Notes: generated by a model not told the origin, from the sequence alone. 38,681 bases of DNA from an uncultured Lachnospiraceae bacterium (GCA_902763335.1 CACWRR010000015.1:1-38681), one strand, 5' to 3'. Shown: positions 24,142 to 33,555, counted from the stretch's first letter. A program made the numbers and translations.

Positions 24142-25215
24142 CACCTGATGATATATATATTCCATATCTGCCAGTCTTATTCTGTCATGAGATTCAACAT
24201 AGCATTTTTCGTGTGGTCTTAGCCTTACATTATTTACAAACGTTCCATTACTGGAGCCCATATCCTCTATATATATTCCATTATTATCTTCCACAAATTT
24301 CATATGAATACGGCTTATCACACTCTCATTTATTATTACATCACATTTATTAACATTCTTTCCAAGCACGCAGGGACACCCTGGTATAAATATGACTTCA
24401 CCATCTGAAGTATTAGTAAGGCTGATTCCTGAATCATGATTAAAATCCACATCACCAATAAGCATTGTTTCATCCGATTTCTCATACGATTCTTCCTCTG
24501 ATATCTCGTCATATACACTGTCTTTGTTTTCTTCCTCATGTTCCCCAATTAATTTCCTAATAAACCTCTTTACCTGTTTTAATATTCCCTCATTATCATC
24601 GCCTGATATTTCCTCTTCCGTCTCCCTAAGCATATTTACATTCTGCCTGTTATCACCACACTCTTTATACACTCTTTTACCCTCAATATTCTCGATTATA
24701 TGATTAAGTGTAAAGTTTTCTTTCATCGACTGACAGTATATATCATATGTCAGCTCCACAGTCCGTCTGTCACTATGATCAATTATACCCAGAAAATCCC
24801 TAAACAGTTCCCTTATCGACTCTTCTATGTTTAATGTATGTAAAGGATTATAACAAAAAAATATTGTCTCTGTCTCCATGTCCATAAATATGTATTCAAA
24901 TTCCAGAATTATACTGTCTGCCGGTAACAGATAGCCTTTCAGATTATTTATAAGACTGTTAAGGGATTTTACAATTGCGGTAATTTCTTCATATCCAAGT
25001 ATTCCTGCATCTGATATCTGTTTAAGACTTTTCATGCCGGTAACATCATAATAATTTACAGCCTTATTATTTATATATTCTGTTTTAAAATCCAGCAACC
25101 CGGCTATCTTATTATTTTTTAACATTTTTATTCTGTAGTCATCTTCATATATGGCATTTTCATTATCTATAACCATATAATTGTCTGTTCCTTCATGTAT
25201 GTATGTGCATTTCAC
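24136..25215 (-). CDS. DUF6382-FHA protein of the tad locus
   Basis: A 359-residue protein. The N-terminal region (about 1-190) matches the DUF6382 type seen before FHA domains in Clostridia. An acidic linker (EEENKDSVYDEISEEES) follows, and a C-terminal FHA domain spans about 270-350, with the phosphopeptide-binding signature RIHMKF, DMGSSNGTFVNN and a closing RIRLADMEYIY. FHA domains bind phosphothreonine, so this protein could read Ser/Thr kinase signals; no kinase gene is in the window. It overlaps the TadE-like gene upstream by 4 bp. No membrane segment is seen. Confidence 0.85.
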   Translation of the reverse strand: MKCTYIHEGTDNYMVIDNENAIYEDDYRIKMLKNNKIAGLLDFKTEYINNKAVNYYDVTGMKSLKQISDAGILGYEEITAIVKSLNSLINNLKGYLLPADSIILEFEYIFMDMETETIFFCYNPLHTLNIEESIRELFRDFLGIIDHSDRRTVELTYDIYCQSMKENFTLNHIIENIEGKRVYKECGDNRQNVNMLRETEEEISGDDNEGILKQVKRFIRKLIGEHEEENKDSVYDEISEEESYEKSDETMLIGDVDFNHDSGISLTNTSDGEVIFIPGCPCVLGKNVNKCDVIINESVISRIHMKFVEDNNGIYIEDMGSSNGTFVNNVRLRPHEKCYVESHDRIRLADMEYIYHQVH

Positions 25216-25607
25216 TTATCAATCACCTCTTTAATAAACCTCATCCTCAGCAAATTTTCGCACCTGTTTAATCCCTCTGCCTTTACTGTGTATCGTTTGG
25301 TAAAATCATTATATTTTATATTCATTGTAATCACAGAATTATTTTCAGTCCGTTCATATTCCACATCATTTAATTCAGAAACAATCATTCTCTTTTTTAT
25401 CACATCATACACACGTTGTTCATCGTATACATTATTTTCCATGCCAAACACATCATTGACCTGTATCTTATACATCCACGCATGTGCCACAACTCTGTCA
25501 TGATATATAAATCCCATGTACATCAAAAAACATATAACACATATAATGATAGGAAATAGTAACGACAATTCCACCGTTATGTATCCATTCAAATATTTAT
25601 TTCTCAT
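25212..25607 (-). CDS. TadE-like pseudopilin
   Basis: A 131-residue protein with an N-terminal prepilin-like signature: a short basic leader ending in Gly8, then YITVE with Glu at position +5, and a hydrophobic helix (LSLLFPIIICVICFLMYMGF). This is the TadE pseudopilin pattern processed by the dedicated peptidase. The remainder is a hydrophilic, beta-rich domain. It directly follows the prepilin peptidase gene and overlaps the FHA gene by 4 bp (ATGA). Confidence 0.85.
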   Translation of the reverse strand: MRNKYLNGYITVELSLLFPIIICVICFLMYMGFIYHDRVVAHAWMYKIQVNDVFGMENNVYDEQRVYDVIKKRMIVSELNDVEYERTENNSVITMNIKYNDFTKRYTVKAEGLNRCENLLRMRFIKEVIDK

Positions 25608-26036
25608 CTATACCACTCCCGCTAACACTACCCAGACATTCCCAGCCATCAGAAAGGGCATAAACGGAAGTCTGTCACTTAATTTTGCCTTTCCCGTAAT
25701 CATCATAATAAGACCTGCCAGAAATATGATTCCAAAACCTACAGCACATACTGATAAAACCATTTCATATTTATATAATATTCCCATCAGTGCTATTGAA
25801 ACCGAATCTCCATACCCTATTTTTTCGTGACTTATAAATGATATAACAATCATTATTATTCCCGGTATCATTCCTATCATCCATGTCCCCAAATCTGCCC
25901 TGCCTTCACACACAACCACTACTGCTGACATTAACATAAATATCAGATAAACTGATACAGGTACTCTCCTGTATTTCACATCCAAATACGAACATAATAT
26001 CAAAAATACCATTACAACAACCTGACTCAAAATCAC
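25608..26036 (-). CDS. Type IV prepilin peptidase (A24, TadV/CpaA-like)
   Basis: A small 142-residue aspartic peptidase with about five or six membrane helices and no N-methylase domain. The two catalytic aspartates are in YLDVKYRRVP (Asp19) and in the GxGD motif GYGDS (Asp77). It should cleave the leader peptides of the Flp pilin and TadE-like proteins at the membrane. The gene directly abuts the TadE-like gene downstream. Confidence 0.92.
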   Translation of the reverse strand: MILSQVVVMVFLILCSYLDVKYRRVPVSVYLIFMLMSAVVVVCEGRADLGTWMIGMIPGIIMIVISFISHEKIGYGDSVSIALMGILYKYEMVLSVCAVGFGIIFLAGLIMMITGKAKLSDRLPFMPFLMAGNVWVVLAGVV

Positions 26037-26053
26037 CTCATCCTTTCATGAAT

Positions 26054-26920
26054 TTATCTCTGCATACATTTACTGCATTTCTGTCTTTTACCTACACTGC
26101 TTAATTCTACTTCTTTAATATATCTCACTAATGTCTTACAATCCTTTAAACGATGATACCTGTCACCATATGCAGTAAAATAAACATTACCTGTAATCTG
26201 CATATTTTTATGTATACATTTTTCACATTTGTAGTATTTCCCGCCACTTAGATTCCTATGAGTATCTATTTCACCGACTGATACCATCTGTATTGCTCTT
26301 GTAAGATATGTACACTGTTTAGACGTGTGATACACTTTCCCGGTCTCTGTTATATATACAATTTCATCACTTTCTTTATCTGACTCTTCATTTACAATAC
26401 TTTTTCCGTTCCAGTCAATATAATAAAGTCTTTGGTTAAATCTCATATCAATAATATTTAACCCCATTATTTTACACGGCTGCCAATTATACGATACGCT
26501 TATGCATTTTATATTATTATTTTCAACAGAATCATCCATATTTATTAACATTCCGTATCTTCCGCCTGTCACACCCACACTTTCAGCCATATCACCCGTT
26601 TCACCTGTCAGAATATTGTATCCTGTATATATTTTCTCCGCATTTTCATATTGTCCTAACAGATTTCTTACAGTATTTTCAACTCTCATTTGCAGAACAT
26701 TTTGAAAATCCATCAATACAAAAAATCTCATAATAACTGCTATCACTAATATAAAAACAGGCATAACCATTGCGGATTCCACAGTCAGACTCGCCCGAAA
26801 GGCAGGCTGAAATGCTCTTTCTTTATGGGGTGGTCTTTGTAAAAAAAATTTTTGCCGAACCCGGAGAGTTTTTTGTTTTATTTTATAATTTATTATGTTA
26901 AATCCATAAACAAAGAGCAT
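26054..26920 (-). CDS. TadE-like pseudopilin with two C-terminal Cys-containing repeat modules
   Basis: A 288-residue protein: a basic N-terminal segment of about 43 residues, then SLTVESAMVMPVFILVIAV, which is the TadE-type motif with Glu at +5 but Ala rather than Gly at -1, and an extracytoplasmic part. The C-terminus contains two copies of one module, at about 188-236 and 245-285: a YHTSKQC or YHRLKDC segment, a central VSVG or SSVG, and a closing CEKC or CSKC. The pattern resembles small metal-binding domains of secreted nucleases (inference). AGGTGGG precedes the start. Confidence 0.78.
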   Translation of the reverse strand: MLFVYGFNIINYKIKQKTLRVRQKFFLQRPPHKERAFQPAFRASLTVESAMVMPVFILVIAVIMRFFVLMDFQNVLQMRVENTVRNLLGQYENAEKIYTGYNILTGETGDMAESVGVTGGRYGMLINMDDSVENNNIKCISVSYNWQPCKIMGLNIIDMRFNQRLYYIDWNGKSIVNEESDKESDEIVYITETGKVYHTSKQCTYLTRAIQMVSVGEIDTHRNLSGGKYYKCEKCIHKNMQITGNVYFTAYGDRYHRLKDCKTLVRYIKEVELSSVGKRQKCSKCMQR

Positions 26921-26941
26921 ATCAACCCACCTTTCCCATTA

Positions 26942-28858
26942 TCAGTATCTGTATTTCTGCGATATTGGTATACTATAACCATCTCCCGTAGCAAACGAAG
27001 GAGCAAAATTATTAAAAAGCTTTTTTACTGTATACTCACATCTGACCTGTACACTATTAATACAGTTTGAAAATTTAAACTCTTCATTATATCTTTTCTG
27101 CATATTCAACTGGATTATATTCATCGTCCTCTTTATCTGGTCGGAATATTTCTGCATACTCAAGAGGAATCTTAAATAATCCCCATATCCAAGTCCGCCC
27201 CTGTCATCCTCTTCTTTAGTAACACCACCGATATTTGTTATCTGCTGCAAAGACAGATTCCACTGCTCCGGACTCTTTATCACAGCTACTTTTTTACCAT
27301 CCATAAGATTCCTCACATCCGCAACCGATTCAGCCATTGCCCAACTGCTTATTAGCCCTATCTGAACAACCTTAATAACAAGCGGCATTCCAGTAACACC
27401 GGCTATAGCTGCTGCCATCACATAAGTTTCCTTTTCTTTTACACTATCTCTGAATATAGATATCATGTTAAATCCGCTTCTTAATGCAGCTATTTTTTTC
27501 GCAACATACGCTAAATTTTCCTTATCTGCCTGTTTTCCCGATATAACATATTCCACTTCATAACAAAGCCCTGTATTTTCAACAGTCTCAGTGTAATTTT
27601 TCAAATGATCTAATATATACTGACCAAACACCGCCTTTCTGATAACGCTGTCCTCTCCGCTATATTCTTCCATCTCTTCTGATATTATCTCTGAATCTTT
27701 CATACTTTTATCAGACAGCTTATCAGGTTCTTTTACAACAAGCTTAAGAATCCCGCCATCAAGCATATTATTTACCTTATCACTCACATCATCACTTTTA
27801 TCTCCGTTTGTTTCTGCATATTCAATATTAAGTCCTATATCAGATAACTTAATATTTGCAGCAAGCTCTGATATAGACGAAGCTTTTTCGACGTCACAAA
27901 ATCCTCCTGATGCATAATCATCCATATACTTATCCAGCTCTTTTAATCCTTTTTCTGACTCCTCCGTCATTTTTTTACACGCCTGTATACCATATCCGTC
28001 TGCATCATTAAACTTATTACATATATCACTTACTTCTGTCTCAAGTGATTGGTACACATCCTCATCCATATCTTCCTTTGTATCTGCAAGATATCTTTGT
28101 ATATCTTCTGCCTTTTTTCCCGCATTTTCCGATTTTCTGTCAAATTCGTCTGTATTCTGTTTTATATCAGCCATGATTTTTAATGTAGTCTCAGACCAGG
28201 TTTTATACTCTGAATACTTATTTTCCATATCAGTTTTATCAACTGACGAAGTTACACCCACTACCATTTCTTCTGCATCTCTGCCTGCCTCATCCAGTTT
28301 TTCTACAGATTTCGAAACATTAAGCACGCATTCTTCCGCATCTTTAAATTCATCTGAGCATTCAGTAATTTTATTGTACACATCACTAACCTTTTCAGCA
28401 TCTTTAAGAAGCCCTGATTTTTCCTTTACCTTATCTGCCAGTCCGTTCAAAGCATCCTCTCCCAATTTATATTTCATATATCTGTATACCTGACTTTCAA
28501 AATCTTTACCGCCATTATCCAACGCGTTTTCCCTATATTCCATGTCAATGCTCTGAAGTCTTAATCCGTATATGTCTTTTATTTTATTCTGACAATTATA
28601 ATCAGCCAGTGTATTCAGATGCTCAATCAGACTCTGTTCATCAGACCATATATACATGACTCCATATTCATCAAACAATTCCTTAGCATATTCTGCAAAA
28701 CACGAATCAAGTCCCATATATGTTATGCCTTCTGCCTTTGATGCGGCAGAAGACACACGGGCATTCTCCAAAAGGACACATACAAATGCTAACAACACTG
28801 TAAAAATCATAGCCAGAAATATTGTAATACTTCCTTTTAATGCCACTCCTTTTTTCAT
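26942..28858 (-). CDS. DUF5702 family protein (TadG-like component)
   Basis: A 638-residue protein with an N-terminal membrane segment (GSITIFLAMIFTVLLAFVCVL) of the TadE/TadG type but without Glu at +5, a long helical, coiled-coil-rich extracytoplasmic region (about 130-330, many Lys/Asp/Glu heptads), and a hydrophobic stretch near 485-510. It matches the DUF5702 proteins that stand beside flp genes in Clostridia tad loci. By position and topology it could be a pilus accessory or minor pseudopilin, as TadG is. Its ATG overlaps the flp stop codon by one base (TAATG), indicating translational coupling. Confidence 0.83.
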   Translation of the reverse strand: MKKGVALKGSITIFLAMIFTVLLAFVCVLLENARVSSAASKAEGITYMGLDSCFAEYAKELFDEYGVMYIWSDEQSLIEHLNTLADYNCQNKIKDIYGLRLQSIDMEYRENALDNGGKDFESQVYRYMKYKLGEDALNGLADKVKEKSGLLKDAEKVSDVYNKITECSDEFKDAEECVLNVSKSVEKLDEAGRDAEEMVVGVTSSVDKTDMENKYSEYKTWSETTLKIMADIKQNTDEFDRKSENAGKKAEDIQRYLADTKEDMDEDVYQSLETEVSDICNKFNDADGYGIQACKKMTEESEKGLKELDKYMDDYASGGFCDVEKASSISELAANIKLSDIGLNIEYAETNGDKSDDVSDKVNNMLDGGILKLVVKEPDKLSDKSMKDSEIISEEMEEYSGEDSVIRKAVFGQYILDHLKNYTETVENTGLCYEVEYVISGKQADKENLAYVAKKIAALRSGFNMISIFRDSVKEKETYVMAAAIAGVTGMPLVIKVVQIGLISSWAMAESVADVRNLMDGKKVAVIKSPEQWNLSLQQITNIGGVTKEEDDRGGLGYGDYLRFLLSMQKYSDQIKRTMNIIQLNMQKRYNEEFKFSNCINSVQVRCEYTVKKLFNNFAPSFATGDGYSIPISQKYRY

Positions 28859-29046
28859 TAAAATTTACCCACTTCTGTTGTTATTTTTCCAAAAATACTT
28901 GTTATCACATCTCCTATTTCCTCTTTGAACACAAGTACAAGTCCCATAAGAACCAAAATAATAAGTATAATCTCAACAACACCCATTCCTCTGTTGTCAT
29001 TTACAAACTTCTCACAAATAAATTTTCTTATTTTCCATCTAAACAT
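28858..29046 (-). CDS. flp: Flp1-type type IVb pilin
   Basis: A 62-residue prepilin. The leader of 20 residues ends in Gly20 and is followed by MGVVE with Glu at +5, then the hydrophobic helix IILIILVLMGLVLVF: the standard Flp layout cut by an A24 peptidase. The mature part is about 42 residues. The start is the ATG at 29046 with GGAG about 6 nt upstream; four earlier in-frame codons include the ribosome site. It is the likely major pilin of this locus. Confidence 0.88.
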   Translation of the reverse strand: MFRWKIRKFICEKFVNDNRGMGVVEIILIILVLMGLVLVFKEEIGDVITSIFGKITTEVGKF

Positions 29047-29068
29047 ACAACGCTCCATTTCTGTTTTT

Positions 29069-30499
29069 TTACATTCCCATAGTCATAAAAGACGGAATAA
29101 TTATTATCACGATAGAAACAATTAACATAACAAGCATAGGAAAAAGCATCTTTGTTCCAGCCTCTTCTCCTCTTTTTCTTGCCATGTTTTTTCGTTCCTC
29201 AAGCGCCTCTCTTACTTCGTATTCCAGACTGTCCTTTATTCCTGTACTGCCTTTTTTTATATTCTGTTCCAGAATACTTCCAAGCTTTACATAATTTCTT
29301 ATTCCACACCTTCTGCCAAACTCTGCATAAGCTGCTGTCTCAGAGCTTCCACTGTCCATCTTATTTTCTGCCAGTTTCATCTCCTCATAGGCATACCTTT
29401 TCCCATTTGTTTTTACATGTTTTTCATAATCGCTGACAATTCTTTTCCACGACATTCTTACACTTAGTCCGGCAGTATTTAGCAGCATAAGTTTGGAAAC
29501 TATATCAGGATAATCTCTCTCCATCTGACTGTTTCTGTTTTTTATTTCTTTTTTTACATCACTGTCCTTAGCTGCATATATTATGGATACAACCACTATT
29601 CCCACTATCACAAACGGTATGTTTGTTTTTTCATTAGGTACACTAAACGAAACTTTTTTACCATCTATTTTTTCAGGCAGGATGACTTCATCCTTATATG
29701 CATCACTCTTATTTACAATATTCTGGACTTTCCTTTGAATACTGTTATCCTCGTATGGTATTATATGAACCGGTATTTCAAAATTTTTGCTTCTTCCTTC
29801 ATAAGACATTGTCAGATATATAACTGTATCCTGCTCACACACGGCAATAATCTTCCCACTGTAATCTATCAGATTCCTGTCACGGCATCCCCACGATAGA
29901 GCTATACCTTCCGGTACATATTCAGAATCAAACTTCAGATTACTAACAATTCTTTCAGTGTCATCGTTATTGCCAAGCATAGTTTTTACAACAGCTCCGT
30001 AACAGTTATCAAACATTTCAAATACCTCTTTATCACGGTATTGTTTTTTTGGAACTTCTATATGTATAGTTTCATCATCTGAAAAATCTTCTCTTTCCAC
30101 ATTTAATTCATATGTCTTTAAACTGTTTCCGTTATCCGGTCTCATAAGCTTTTTTTCATATTCTGTTTCTAATGATTTATTTTTCAATGTAAAGACAGTC
30201 CCTATCAATATCACGCAGGTAAAAATCACTATACATACAGACACTTTATCAACCGCATACATATATTCATCCTCACGGGTTATGTCTTTAACTTTTAGCT
30301 TTTTCAGATTTTCACTCTGCACGGCATGCTTTTTTAACATTCCTCTTTTATATAACCAATCCACAATATACATGGACATTCCATACATAAAACTTAACTT
30401 ACTTTTATTATGATTTTCTCTATACTTTTGCTTATATTTTAATGTGAATATGTACACGCACATCAAAACGAGCAAAATAACAAGATATAACACAAACAT
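29069..30499 (-). CDS. tadC: TadC-like platform protein with a large extracytoplasmic insertion
   Basis: A 476-residue protein with TM segments at about 2-20, 86-104, 294-310 and 451-470. The type II secretion F-type domain lies at about 330-445 (RDYPDIVSKLMLLNTAGLSV, MARKRGEEAGTKMLFPML). Between TM2 and TM3 is about 190 residues that should face outside; its second half (about 183-247: LSWGCRDRNLIDYSGKII, then YLTMSYEGRSKNFEIPVHI) resembles a bacterial Ig-like domain. Simple TadC proteins lack such a loop. The start at 30499 has GAGG and AGG upstream and lies 3 bp after tadB. Confidence 0.85.
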   Translation of the reverse strand: MFVLYLVILLVLMCVYIFTLKYKQKYRENHNKSKLSFMYGMSMYIVDWLYKRGMLKKHAVQSENLKKLKVKDITREDEYMYAVDKVSVCIVIFTCVILIGTVFTLKNKSLETEYEKKLMRPDNGNSLKTYELNVEREDFSDDETIHIEVPKKQYRDKEVFEMFDNCYGAVVKTMLGNNDDTERIVSNLKFDSEYVPEGIALSWGCRDRNLIDYSGKIIAVCEQDTVIYLTMSYEGRSKNFEIPVHIIPYEDNSIQRKVQNIVNKSDAYKDEVILPEKIDGKKVSFSVPNEKTNIPFVIVGIVVVSIIYAAKDSDVKKEIKNRNSQMERDYPDIVSKLMLLNTAGLSVRMSWKRIVSDYEKHVKTNGKRYAYEEMKLAENKMDSGSSETAAYAEFGRRCGIRNYVKLGSILEQNIKKGSTGIKDSLEYEVREALEERKNMARKRGEEAGTKMLFPMLVMLIVSIVIIIIPSFMTMGM

Positions 30500-30501
30500 A
30501 C

Positions 30502-31284
30502 CTATACCTCTATCTCTGTCATCTTTCTGCCGGCAATAAATGCTGCAACATACGCCATAAGACATACCGTCATGATAACAACACCCATGACCGTTCCATA
30601 CATTACACTAAAAGTTTCCGGTGACGATACCTTCATATATAGCACTATTACAAATGGCACTACATTCATAACCATCTGTTCATACTTTTTTGAACTGATT
30701 ATTGTATCGATTTCTCTCTCAACCTCAGCTTTTTCTCCTATATTTGATGCTGTGGTTTTCATCACCTTTATCATGTCTCCTCCACTTCTCTGTGCAATAT
30801 TAAGAATCTCTGAAAACATTCTTATATCCTGAATACCGGATTTGTCTGCGAATTTTTCAAACAGTTTTTCTACCGGTATACTCATCTTAATGCCTTTTAT
30901 TATTGCATCCAGTTCTTTACATATCATTCCATTATCACCATAAAGTCTTACCATATCTTCATACGCTGATATAAGTGCATTATTTATTGAAGCCCCTGCT
31001 GCCATCCCCGAAGAAACAGATATACACATTTCCCGAAACTGCATACATAGTTCTTTCCTGCGTTTGTTTATGAGCATATTGCTCCTGTACTTTATATAAC
31101 CAAATATGAGTAACAGCATAATGCAAAAAGCAACTGCACTTTCGTAGAAAACATACGTGACAACCGCATCGATGACAAACCACTCCGAAGTAAATCTCAC
31201 ATAATCTCTTCCGGTTATTCTAAATATCCTGTATTTTGTATCCGGCATTCCTAAGTTTTTGAATATTCTGCATCTTATTTTCAC
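30502..31284 (-). CDS. tadB: TadB-like inner-membrane platform protein
   Basis: A 260-residue GspF-superfamily protein: N-terminal membrane pair (VIDAVVTYVFYESAVAFCIMLLLIFGY), a cytoplasmic F domain (MCISVSSGMAAGASINNAL, RMFSEILNIAQRSGGDMIKVM), and C-terminal membrane helices (VVPFVIVLYMKV and VMGVVIMTVCLMAYVAAFIAG). It should form the pilus platform with TadC and be driven by TadA. It overlaps the 3' end of tadA by 65 bp if the first Met is used; the internal Met at 31248 (MPDTKY) is an alternative start that shortens the overlap. Confidence 0.9.
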   Translation of the reverse strand: MKIRCRIFKNLGMPDTKYRIFRITGRDYVRFTSEWFVIDAVVTYVFYESAVAFCIMLLLIFGYIKYRSNMLINKRRKELCMQFREMCISVSSGMAAGASINNALISAYEDMVRLYGDNGMICKELDAIIKGIKMSIPVEKLFEKFADKSGIQDIRMFSEILNIAQRSGGDMIKVMKTTASNIGEKAEVEREIDTIISSKKYEQMVMNVVPFVIVLYMKVSSPETFSVMYGTVMGVVIMTVCLMAYVAAFIAGRKMTEIEV

Positions 31285-32404
31285 TTCTCTTTAATTCACC
31301 TGCAATTCTTCCGTTATTTTCTCCATGCTCAAAAAATTTATATAAAGTGTTAGTCTCAATCTCATTATTTTTTATACCGAGAACTTCAACTATCTCGAGA
31401 ACTCTTCTGCTTCTGTCTCTTAATCTGCCAAGATGTATAATCACATCTATTCCGGCTGATATCTGCCCCCTTATGGCGGGCAGTGGCATATCAACTCCCA
31501 TAAGAACCATTGTCTCCAGTCTGATTAACATATCTCTCGGACTGTTTGCATGACCGGTAGATAAACTTCCGTCATGGCCTGTATTCATTGCCTGAAGCAT
31601 ATCTAATGCTTCACCGCCTCTGACTTCTCCTACTATTATGCGATCCGGTCTCATACGAAGTGCAGCCCTTATAAGCTGCCTTATATCCACACCGTTCTCG
31701 CCCTCGGAATTTTCCTGTCTCGCCTCAAGTCTGACAAGATTTCCGATACCTTTTATCTGCAATTCCGCTGAATCCTCGATTGTAATTATTCTTTCATCCT
31801 TTGGAATATATCCTGCCAGTGCATTCAAAAATGTGGTTTTGCCGGAACCTGTTCCACCACTTATAAATATATTGTATCCCGAAACCACCAGCATACTTAG
31901 AAACTCCGCTACTTCTTCTGTCAGTGAATCAAATTCAATCAGCTTATCCATATTTATGGTTTCTTTCGGAAACTTTCTTATCGTAACTGCCGGTCCGTCA
32001 AGTGCAACCGGTTCCAATACCACATTCACCCTTGAGCCATCACTTAATCTGCTGTCGGCTATCGGCGAAGCCTCATTAACTCTTCTGTTAACCTTTGCCA
32101 CCATCTGCTGAATCAGATCATTAAGCCGCTCTTCAGATGAAAATACTTCATCATATCTGAATATCTTTCCGTCTCTTTCTATAAATATTCTATCCGGTCC
32201 GTTTATCATAATCTCTGTAACATCATCATCATCAATTATATTCTGCAACACATCCAGACCTCTTATAGAATCAAATAATTTTTTTCTTAACATCACCCTT
32301 TCTTTTACAGACTTATACCTGCATTTCTCCAATATCACATCATCAATTATCCTGTACAATTCATCATCTTTTATCTCCACAGACAGGTCTGCCCTGCCTA
32401 ACAC
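31220..32404 (-). CDS. tadA: TadA/CpaF family secretion ATPase
   Basis: The 394-residue motor ATPase of the pilus. The N-terminal domain ends in the CpaF segment DDDVTEIMINGPDRIFIERDG. The ATPase core shows Walker A GGTGSGKTTFLNAL, the Asp box ITIEDSAELQI, Walker B MRPDRIIVGEVRGGEA, and the His box TGHDGSLSTGHANSP. Conserved arginines (VRLEARQ) are present. It should hydrolyse ATP on the cytoplasmic side to drive Flp assembly. It lies 16 nt after tadZ. Confidence 0.95.
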   Translation of the reverse strand: MLGRADLSVEIKDDELYRIIDDVILEKCRYKSVKERVMLRKKLFDSIRGLDVLQNIIDDDDVTEIMINGPDRIFIERDGKIFRYDEVFSSEERLNDLIQQMVAKVNRRVNEASPIADSRLSDGSRVNVVLEPVALDGPAVTIRKFPKETINMDKLIEFDSLTEEVAEFLSMLVVSGYNIFISGGTGSGKTTFLNALAGYIPKDERIITIEDSAELQIKGIGNLVRLEARQENSEGENGVDIRQLIRAALRMRPDRIIVGEVRGGEALDMLQAMNTGHDGSLSTGHANSPRDMLIRLETMVLMGVDMPLPAIRGQISAGIDVIIHLGRLRDRSRRVLEIVEVLGIKNNEIETNTLYKFFEHGENNGRIAGELKRSENKMQNIQKLRNAGYKIQDI

Positions 32405-32420
32405 ATCTCTTCTAATACTT

Positions 32421-33452
32421 TCAAAATCTTCTATTTTCCGCCCCTCCTGTTATCTCCCTGACAAACTCCTTAAATCTGCCGTTTATCAATCTGCCCATAC
32501 CATCAGCATAATCTGTAATATATTCCTCCGGATTTATTATAAATTTTCTTATTTTTGCCAGAACACTATCCTCATGTCTGTTATACATTCTCTCTTCAAA
32601 TTCACTTATTTTAGCCTGAGATATATCATCCTTAAGCATAGGCATATATACACAGTCACATATCCGTAGAATCTCCGTAACATCCTGCATCATGTCACTG
32701 ATATCCAGTACAATCGTATCGTACATTTCAAGCTCAGATACAGCATTTACAAAAGATACCCACATTTCCATATCCATATTTCTAATATCGTTCGCAAACA
32801 TCATGGGAGGAATAAAATCAAACTTTTTGTATTCTCTGCGTATTCCATATATACGGCTTTTTATACTTTCTTCATCCTGCAAAAAATAATATACAAGGTC
32901 CGATAAATCTCCTACATAATCTACATTCAACAGTTTTTTCAGACCTGAATATTCTTCAAAATTGATGTACAGAACCCTTCTGTTTTCACCGGTCAAATTA
33001 CTTAAAGTAAGTGAAAATGTGGTTTTCATACATCTGTTTACCGGAGAATACACTCCTATTATTTCCTTATCTGAAACAGTCTCTTTAACCTCTCCGGTTT
33101 CCACTTTCTTCTCATAAGCACATTCTACCGCCTCCCTGAACACTATGTCTGCCGGTCTGTATTTCTCCACTGCCTTATAATCCATATAACTGTCACAGCA
33201 ATTTTCTGATAAGATTACGACTCTTTTAACATTTAAATTATCAGGCACTATAGGATTATCCACACTCTCAATACTTTTCTGGGAAATTATCAACATATCT
33301 GCCCTGTGCTTTTCCACAAACTCCAGTAATGCCGTAAGCTCCGTAAAAGCATACATATCATAGCGTTCTTCATATTTTGACTTCAAATAGCTCACAAATC
33401 TCGAAGCAAATTCCGGCTCAATATCATAAACGGCAATTATTTCTCTATTCAA
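32421..33452 (-). CDS. tadZ: TadZ/CpaE-like ParA-superfamily protein
   Basis: A 343-residue protein with a receiver-like N-terminal part (about 1-125, ADMLIISQKSIES) and a MinD/ParA-like ATPase part. The P-loop reads VYSPVNRCMKTTFSLTL: the terminal Lys-Thr is kept, but the deviant-Walker glycines and signature lysine of KGGxGKT are lost. The Walker-B-like strand is TIVLDISDMMQD. TadZ proteins position the pilus machine at a pole. The start is a TTG at 33452 with AGGA 8 nt upstream; there is no nearby in-frame ATG. It is the first gene after the tad promoter. Confidence 0.82.
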   Translation of the reverse strand: MNREIIAVYDIEPEFASRFVSYLKSKYEERYDMYAFTELTALLEFVEKHRADMLIISQKSIESVDNPIVPDNLNVKRVVILSENCCDSYMDYKAVEKYRPADIVFREAVECAYEKKVETGEVKETVSDKEIIGVYSPVNRCMKTTFSLTLSNLTGENRRVLYINFEEYSGLKKLLNVDYVGDLSDLVYYFLQDEESIKSRIYGIRREYKKFDFIPPMMFANDIRNMDMEMWVSFVNAVSELEMYDTIVLDISDMMQDVTEILRICDCVYMPMLKDDISQAKISEFEERMYNRHEDSVLAKIRKFIINPEEYITDYADGMGRLINGRFKEFVREITGGAENRRF

Positions 33453-33526
33453 TTATATTTTCCTTTCAAATTCCAATTTGGGGGATAAAAGATTATGATT
33501 TTGTTTAGAATTGATGATGTACACAT

Positions 33527-33555
33527 ATTGTATATCATCTTTAACTTTTTGTCTA
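33527..33555 (-). promoter_or_regulatory. Promoter of the tad locus
   Basis: The minus strand reads TAGACA (33550-33555), a 17-nt spacer and TACAAT (33527-33532), about 75 nt before the TTG start of tadZ. No equally good promoter was seen inside the run from tadZ to the FHA gene. Confidence 0.6.
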
